This document shows positions 4,300 to 5,310 of a stretch of DNA of 5,310 nucleotides, piece by piece. Location: positions 1 through 5,310 of the forward strand of contig NZ_CALFIG010000289.1 of NCBI RefSeq assembly GCF_937876455.1. Direction: 5' to 3'. Every line of letters starts with the position of its first letter. Position 1 is the stretch's first letter. A program made the translations under genes and the position numbers. The stretch comes from an uncultured Flavobacterium sp. (GTDB taxonomy: Bacteria > Bacteroidota > Bacteroidia > Flavobacteriales > Flavobacteriaceae). The notes under the pieces are model-generated. The model had not been told where the DNA came from. It was given only the letters and a program-made list of their open reading frames with translations, and did no database searches.

Positions 4300-5232
4300 A
4301 TGCAAGACGGAATTTACGCAAAATTTACTACTTCAAAAGGAAGCATTTTAGTAAAATTAACTCATGATAAAACGCCAGGAACAGTGGGTAACTTTGTTGG
4401 ATTGGCTGAAGGACAATTAGAAAATAGCGCACATCCTATGGGAAAACCCTATTATAATGGAATGAAATTTCATAGAGTTATTCCTGATTTTATGATACAA
4501 GGAGGATGCCCTCAAGGAACAGGTGTAGGTGGTCCTGGTTATCAGTTTGATGATGAATTTCATCCTGATTTAAGACATGATCGTCCAGGTGTGTTGTCAA
4601 TGGCAAATGCAGGTGCTGGTACAAACGGTTCACAGTTTTTTATTACGCATGTGGAAACACCATGGTTAGACGGTAAACATACTGTTTTTGGTCATGTTGT
4701 AGAAGGACAAGATATTGTTGATGCGGTTGCACAAGGTGATACAATTGATTCTTTAGAAATTGTAAGAGTAGGAGATGCCGCTCAAAAATGGAATGCTATT
4801 GAAGCGTTTAGGACTTTTGAAGGTTCTAGAGAAAAACGATTAGCAGAAGAAAAAGAAAGAGCTGAACAAGCTTTAGAAAAATTAGCTGCTGGTTTTCAAA
4901 AAACAGAAAGTGGGTTGCGTTACCAAATTATACAAAAGGGTAGTGGAAAACAAGCTGAAAAAGGAAAAAAAGTATCTGTTCATTATCAAGGCGCTTTAGA
5001 TAACGGAATGGTGTTTGATTCATCATATAAACGAAAAGAGCCTATAGATTTTACATTAGGTATTGGACAAGTTATTGAAGGATGGGACGAGGGAATTGCT
5101 TTACTACAAGTTGGTGATAAAGCTCGTTTTGTTATCCCTTCTTATTTAGGGTATGGTTCTAGAGGTGCAGGCGGGGTTATTCCTCCAGATGCTACATTAG
5201 TATTTGATGTTGAATTGATGGATGTGAAGTAA
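4300..5232 (+). CDS. Cyclophilin-FKBP fusion peptidyl-prolyl cis-trans isomerase
   Basis: This 310-aa protein joins two unrelated prolyl-isomerase folds. Residues about 5-160 are a cyclophilin: FHRVIPDFMIQGG (57-69) supplies the catalytic Arg59 plus Phe64 and Gln67, followed by MANAG (101-105), SQFFITH (111-117) and WLDGKHTVFG (122-131) with Trp122 and His127. A charged, probably helical linker (about 165-198, rich in Glu, Lys and Arg) leads to an FKBP domain (about 200-310). Relative to human FKBP12 that domain keeps Tyr229, Phe239, Asp240, Phe251, Val258, Ile259, Trp262, Tyr285, Ile294 and Phe302, and ends in the typical TLVFDVELMDVK. FKBP12 Phe46 is Ile249 here. Both active sites look intact. 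There is no signal peptide, so it should act in the cytoplasm on proline-limited folding. Dual-family immunophilins of this order are known from bacteria including Flavobacteria, as I recall. The gene is divergent from the methyltransferase and followed by a heptamer array. Confidence 0.95.
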   Translation: MQDGIYAKFTTSKGSILVKLTHDKTPGTVGNFVGLAEGQLENSAHPMGKPYYNGMKFHRVIPDFMIQGGCPQGTGVGGPGYQFDDEFHPDLRHDRPGVLSMANAGAGTNGSQFFITHVETPWLDGKHTVFGHVVEGQDIVDAVAQGDTIDSLEIVRVGDAAQKWNAIEAFRTFEGSREKRLAEEKERAEQALEKLAAGFQKTESGLRYQIIQKGSGKQAEKGKKVSVHYQGALDNGMVFDSSYKRKEPIDFTLGIGQVIEGWDEGIALLQVGDKARFVIPSYLGYGSRGAGGVIPPDATLVFDVELMDVK

Positions 5233-5245
5233 TTATCAGGTGAAA

Positions 5246-5310
5246 GGTAATGGGTAATGGGTAATGGGTAATGGGTAATGGGTAATGGGTAATGGGTAAT
5301 GGGTAATGGG
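5246..5310 (+). repeat. Perfect GGTAATG heptamer array, at least nine units, cut by the window edge
   Basis: Nine identical GGTAATG units (5246-5308) plus GG run off the right edge, starting 13 bp after the stop codon of the cyclophilin-FKBP gene. Perfect identity suggests recent slippage-driven expansion. The heptamer shifts frame at every unit and yields TAA stops within 21 bp, so it is noncoding. Its true length and the next gene are outside the window. Confidence 0.95.

Noticed and set aside
5246..5310. Replication iterons or telomere-like repeat
   Set aside because: No Rep protein, DnaA-box cluster or AT-rich unwinding element is seen with it, and the same word appears as a degenerate copy after another gene, fitting intergenic repeat expansion.

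Overview
The window reads as chromosomal DNA of a Bacteroidetes bacterium, most likely a member of the Flavobacteriaceae. The evidence is AT-rich coding sequence, genes mostly lacking a Shine-Dalgarno sequence, promoters of the Bacteroidetes -7 type (TAnnTTTG) ahead of almost every transcription unit, and proteins whose wording closely matches flavobacterial families as I remember them. The gene content is mostly housekeeping. I see no phage, transposon, CRISPR array, tRNA or rRNA.

Layout, left to right: the 5' part of a minus-strand lipoprotein gene (1-175, running off the left edge); a divergent promoter region; a plus-strand YbiT-like ABC-F ATPase (357-1973); a 219-bp convergent intergenic region filled with short tandem repeats (1974-2192); trmD on the minus strand (2193-2870); a gap with heptamer repeats, a 17-bp inverted repeat and a probable trmD promoter (2871-2968); a minus-strand pair made of a DUF1569/DinB-like protein (2969-3415) and a class I SAM-dependent methyltransferase (3435-4229, start moved downstream from the longest ORF); a tight divergent promoter region (4230-4299); a plus-strand cyclophilin-FKBP fusion peptidyl-prolyl isomerase (4300-5232); and a perfect heptamer array running off the right edge (5246-5310).

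Three genes concern protein synthesis and folding: an ABC-F ribosome-associated ATPase, the tRNA m1G37 methyltransferase TrmD, and a double-headed prolyl isomerase. They do not form one operon. The methyltransferase and DUF1569 genes are 19 bp apart and probably cotranscribed. trmD lies downstream on the same strand but appears to have its own promoter.

No new multi-gene system is evident. The points most worth a second look are: (i) the ABC-F protein, which appears to have kept only one of its two composite ATP sites; (ii) the intergenic repeats, mostly 7 bp in period, which surround trmD and follow both plus-strand genes; (iii) a 17-bp inverted repeat that places the predicted trmD promoter in its loop; and (iv) what looks like an intrinsic terminator whose left arm has been displaced by repeats. 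Family assignments rest on remembered sequences and motifs; no database search was run.
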